Origin: an uncultured Oscillospiraceae bacterium
Lineage (GTDB): Bacteria > Bacillota > Clostridia > Oscillospirales > Oscillospiraceae
Assembly (NCBI GenBank): GCA_910577525.1
Contig: CAJTLI010000028.1
Coordinates: 1-31,521 of the forward strand
Direction: 5' to 3'
DNA: 31,521 nucleotides
Under the pieces are notes generated by a model, which ran no database searches, was not told the DNA's origin, and worked only from the letters and a program-made list of their open reading frames with translations. The position numbers and the translations under genes are program-made. Below are positions 30,630-31,521 of the stretch, one piece after another. Within the stretch, counting starts at the first letter, position 1. Each line of letters begins with the position of its first letter.

Positions 30630-30657
30630 GCGCCGTTTGAAAATGGCAGCCACTACT

Positions 30658-30702
30658 ATAAGTTTGCAGGGACCACTAAGGTCCAGGCAAACTTATTTTT
30701 TT
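30658..30702 (+). terminator. Rho-independent terminator of the polymerase unit
   Basis: The outer stem ATAAGTTTGC (30658-30667) pairs with GCAAACTTAT (30687-30696). The inner stem GGACC/GGTCC (30670-30674 with 30680-30684) lies inside it, and a T run extends to 30702. Confidence 0.9.
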
Positions 30703-30726
30703 GTGCCCGCAGGAGGTGAAAAGGGT

Positions 30727-30798
30727 ATGGTTTGCTATACTTCCCGCACTTATGAAGAGCGGAGGACCATTCAAAAACTTTGGTGTCAGCGCCAGTGA
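30727..30798 (+). pseudogene. Start of a small gene cut by the IS21 element
   Basis: An ATG at 30727 follows a perfect ribosome site GGAGGTG (30711-30717). The reading frame gives MVCYTSRTYEERRTIQKLW before it enters the presumed IS left end at 30784 and stops after four further codons. The peptide resembles the first helix of helix-turn-helix proteins (YxxRTYEER-IQKL, as in HTH_38/IS30-type N-termini). The rest of the gene is not seen in the window and should lie beyond the inserted DNA. The family assignment is tentative. Confidence 0.5.
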
Positions 30799-31467
30799 TA
30801 AAATGTAAGAAAACGCCGAGGAAAAAATGTAGATTAGTGGCGGAGGAGGCGAAAAAAAGATAGACTCCCAATAGGGCGAAAAAGAGCCCGGAAAGGGAGT
30901 CAGGAAATGAAAGGAGCACAGTGGATGGATATCCGAAGCGACAGACAAAAAGGGCTGAGCTATGTGGAGCTGGGACGGAAGTACCACATGGACCCACGGA
31001 CAGCAAAGCGGTACGCGGAATCGCCGCAGAAGCCGGAGTACACATTGAGCGAACCCAAGCTAACAAAGATGGACCCGTACAAGCAGATAGTGGACGAGTG
31101 GCTGGAGGAAGCGCCGTATTCGGCGCTGCGGATCCTGGAGAAGCTGCGGGAGATGGGATTTGACGGGGGCTACAGCATCGTCAAGGCGTATGTGAGCAGC
31201 CGGAAGATGGACTTGAATGAGAAAGCAACAGTGCGGTTTGAGACGATGCCAGGAAAGCAGGGGCAGATGGACTGGGGATTCTTCGAGGATCACCTGGTGT
31301 ACGAGGATGGGAAGTGGAAAAAACTGTACTGTTTTCTCATGATTCTGGGATATTCGCGGATGCGGTACATCGAATTTGTAACGGACATGAGTACAAACAC
31401 TCTCATTCGGTGCCATCAGGACGCGTTTCGGTACTTTGGGGGATACCCGGAGGAGATTCTGTACGAT
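30784..31467 (+). mobile_element. IS21-family element, left part
   Basis: The left end is placed at TGTCAGCGCCAG (30784), where the small gene is broken. Two internal repeats of the type A(T/A)AAAATGTA (about 30799-30808 and 30823-30832) follow, as IS21 ends carry repeated transposase-binding boxes. An istA-like frame begins at 30907. The right end and istB are not in the window. The exact left border is inferred. Confidence 0.6.
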
Positions 31468-31518
31468 ATTACTTCTGAAAAACAATCTAGAAAAAAGATG
31501 CAGAAAGTGGTAAAATAG
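30907..31518 (+). pseudogene. istA: istA transposase, interrupted
   Basis: The N-terminal part of an IS21-type transposase. Helix-turn-helix region SYVELGRKYHMDPRTAKRY (residues 18-36), then the retroviral-integrase-like core with QGQMDWGFFED (first catalytic Asp, near 118) and YFGGYPEEILYD (second Asp, near 187). A normal IstA continues after YD with N-MK-VV and reaches a third catalytic residue, for a total near 400-500 residues. Here the frame changes after codon 31465-31467 into a lysine-rich, unrelated tail and stops at 31518. The gene is therefore truncated and should be inactive. The start ATG 30907 is preceded by AAAGGGAG; ATG 30925 is an alternative. Confidence 0.8.
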
Positions 31519-31521
31519 ACA
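31468..31521. other. AT-rich foreign DNA at right edge, probably a second insertion
   Basis: From 31468 the sequence shifts abruptly to A-rich DNA (by hand count about 15 of 54 bases are G or C), exactly where istA homology stops. A promoter-like TGGTAAAAT lies at the very end. This could be the end of another insertion element; its identity cannot be told from 54 bases. Confidence 0.5.

Noticed and set aside
1..31521. CRISPR arrays, tRNA or rRNA genes, riboswitches
   Set aside because: I saw no regularly spaced repeat array, no cloverleaf with conserved tRNA motifs, and no rRNA sequence. The repeats found are operator pairs or IS end repeats.

Overview
The window looks like GC-rich, low-GC-clade (Firmicutes) gut DNA, most likely a Clostridia member of the Oscillospiraceae (Flavonifractor/Lawsonibacter-like). 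This rests on AGGAGG ribosome sites, GHKL/LytTR two-component systems, lipoproteins, a YolD-type protein and an IS21 element, together with very high third-position GC. The genus is an inference, not something read from a marker gene. No rRNA, tRNA or CRISPR array was seen.

Layout. (1) Positions 1-3295, plus strand: the 3' part of a GHKL sensor kinase, an AT-richer P-loop kinase-like gene, a terminator, then a promoter preceded by two identical 10-bp repeats 21 bp apart. These lead into a small membrane protein, an ABC ATPase and an ABC permease. (2) Positions 3378-17479, minus strand: a glycosidase locus read from 17.5 kb down to 3.4 kb. Its order is lipoprotein, GH3, four-helix membrane protein, second lipoprotein, GH3, GH3, four-helix membrane protein, GH2. 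All three GH3 proteins have the permuted order (C-type half first, catalytic barrel second), and each has a membrane segment at both ends. (3) Positions 17679-19744, plus strand: a LytTR response regulator and GHKL kinase, divergent from the glycosidase locus. (4) Positions 19794-23396, minus strand: a lipoprotein GH78 alpha-L-rhamnosidase and a secreted, C-terminally anchored DUF6273-like protein. (5) Positions 23579-28040: a MacB-type ABC transporter divergent from an OmpR-type regulator and an intramembrane-sensing-type kinase. Their shared intergenic region is full of 11-bp-phased repeats. (6) Positions 28247-30629: a Y-family DNA polymerase, a DUF3788-like gene and a YolD-like gene behind a promoter with a LexA-like half box. 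(7) Positions 30658-31521: a terminator, a small gene cut by an IS21-family element, and an istA frame that itself runs into foreign AT-rich DNA at the right edge.

The main result is a local regulon. Three minus-strand promoters (in front of the glycosidase locus, the rhamnosidase and the DUF6273-like gene) share one layout: a 9-bp AAGGTTATG-like box, 12 bp, a second copy, 9 bp, a -35, 16-17 bp, and a -10. The 21-bp repeat spacing is that expected of LytTR-family DNA binding, and the only complete LytTR regulator in the window sits between them. The simplest reading is a surface glycoside-deglycosylation system: beta-glucosidase-like GH3s tethered to the membrane, a surface alpha-rhamnosidase, and a cytoplasmic GH2. 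It appears to be switched on by a LytTR/GHKL system of the kind usually linked to peptide sensing, and no sugar transporter is encoded in the window.
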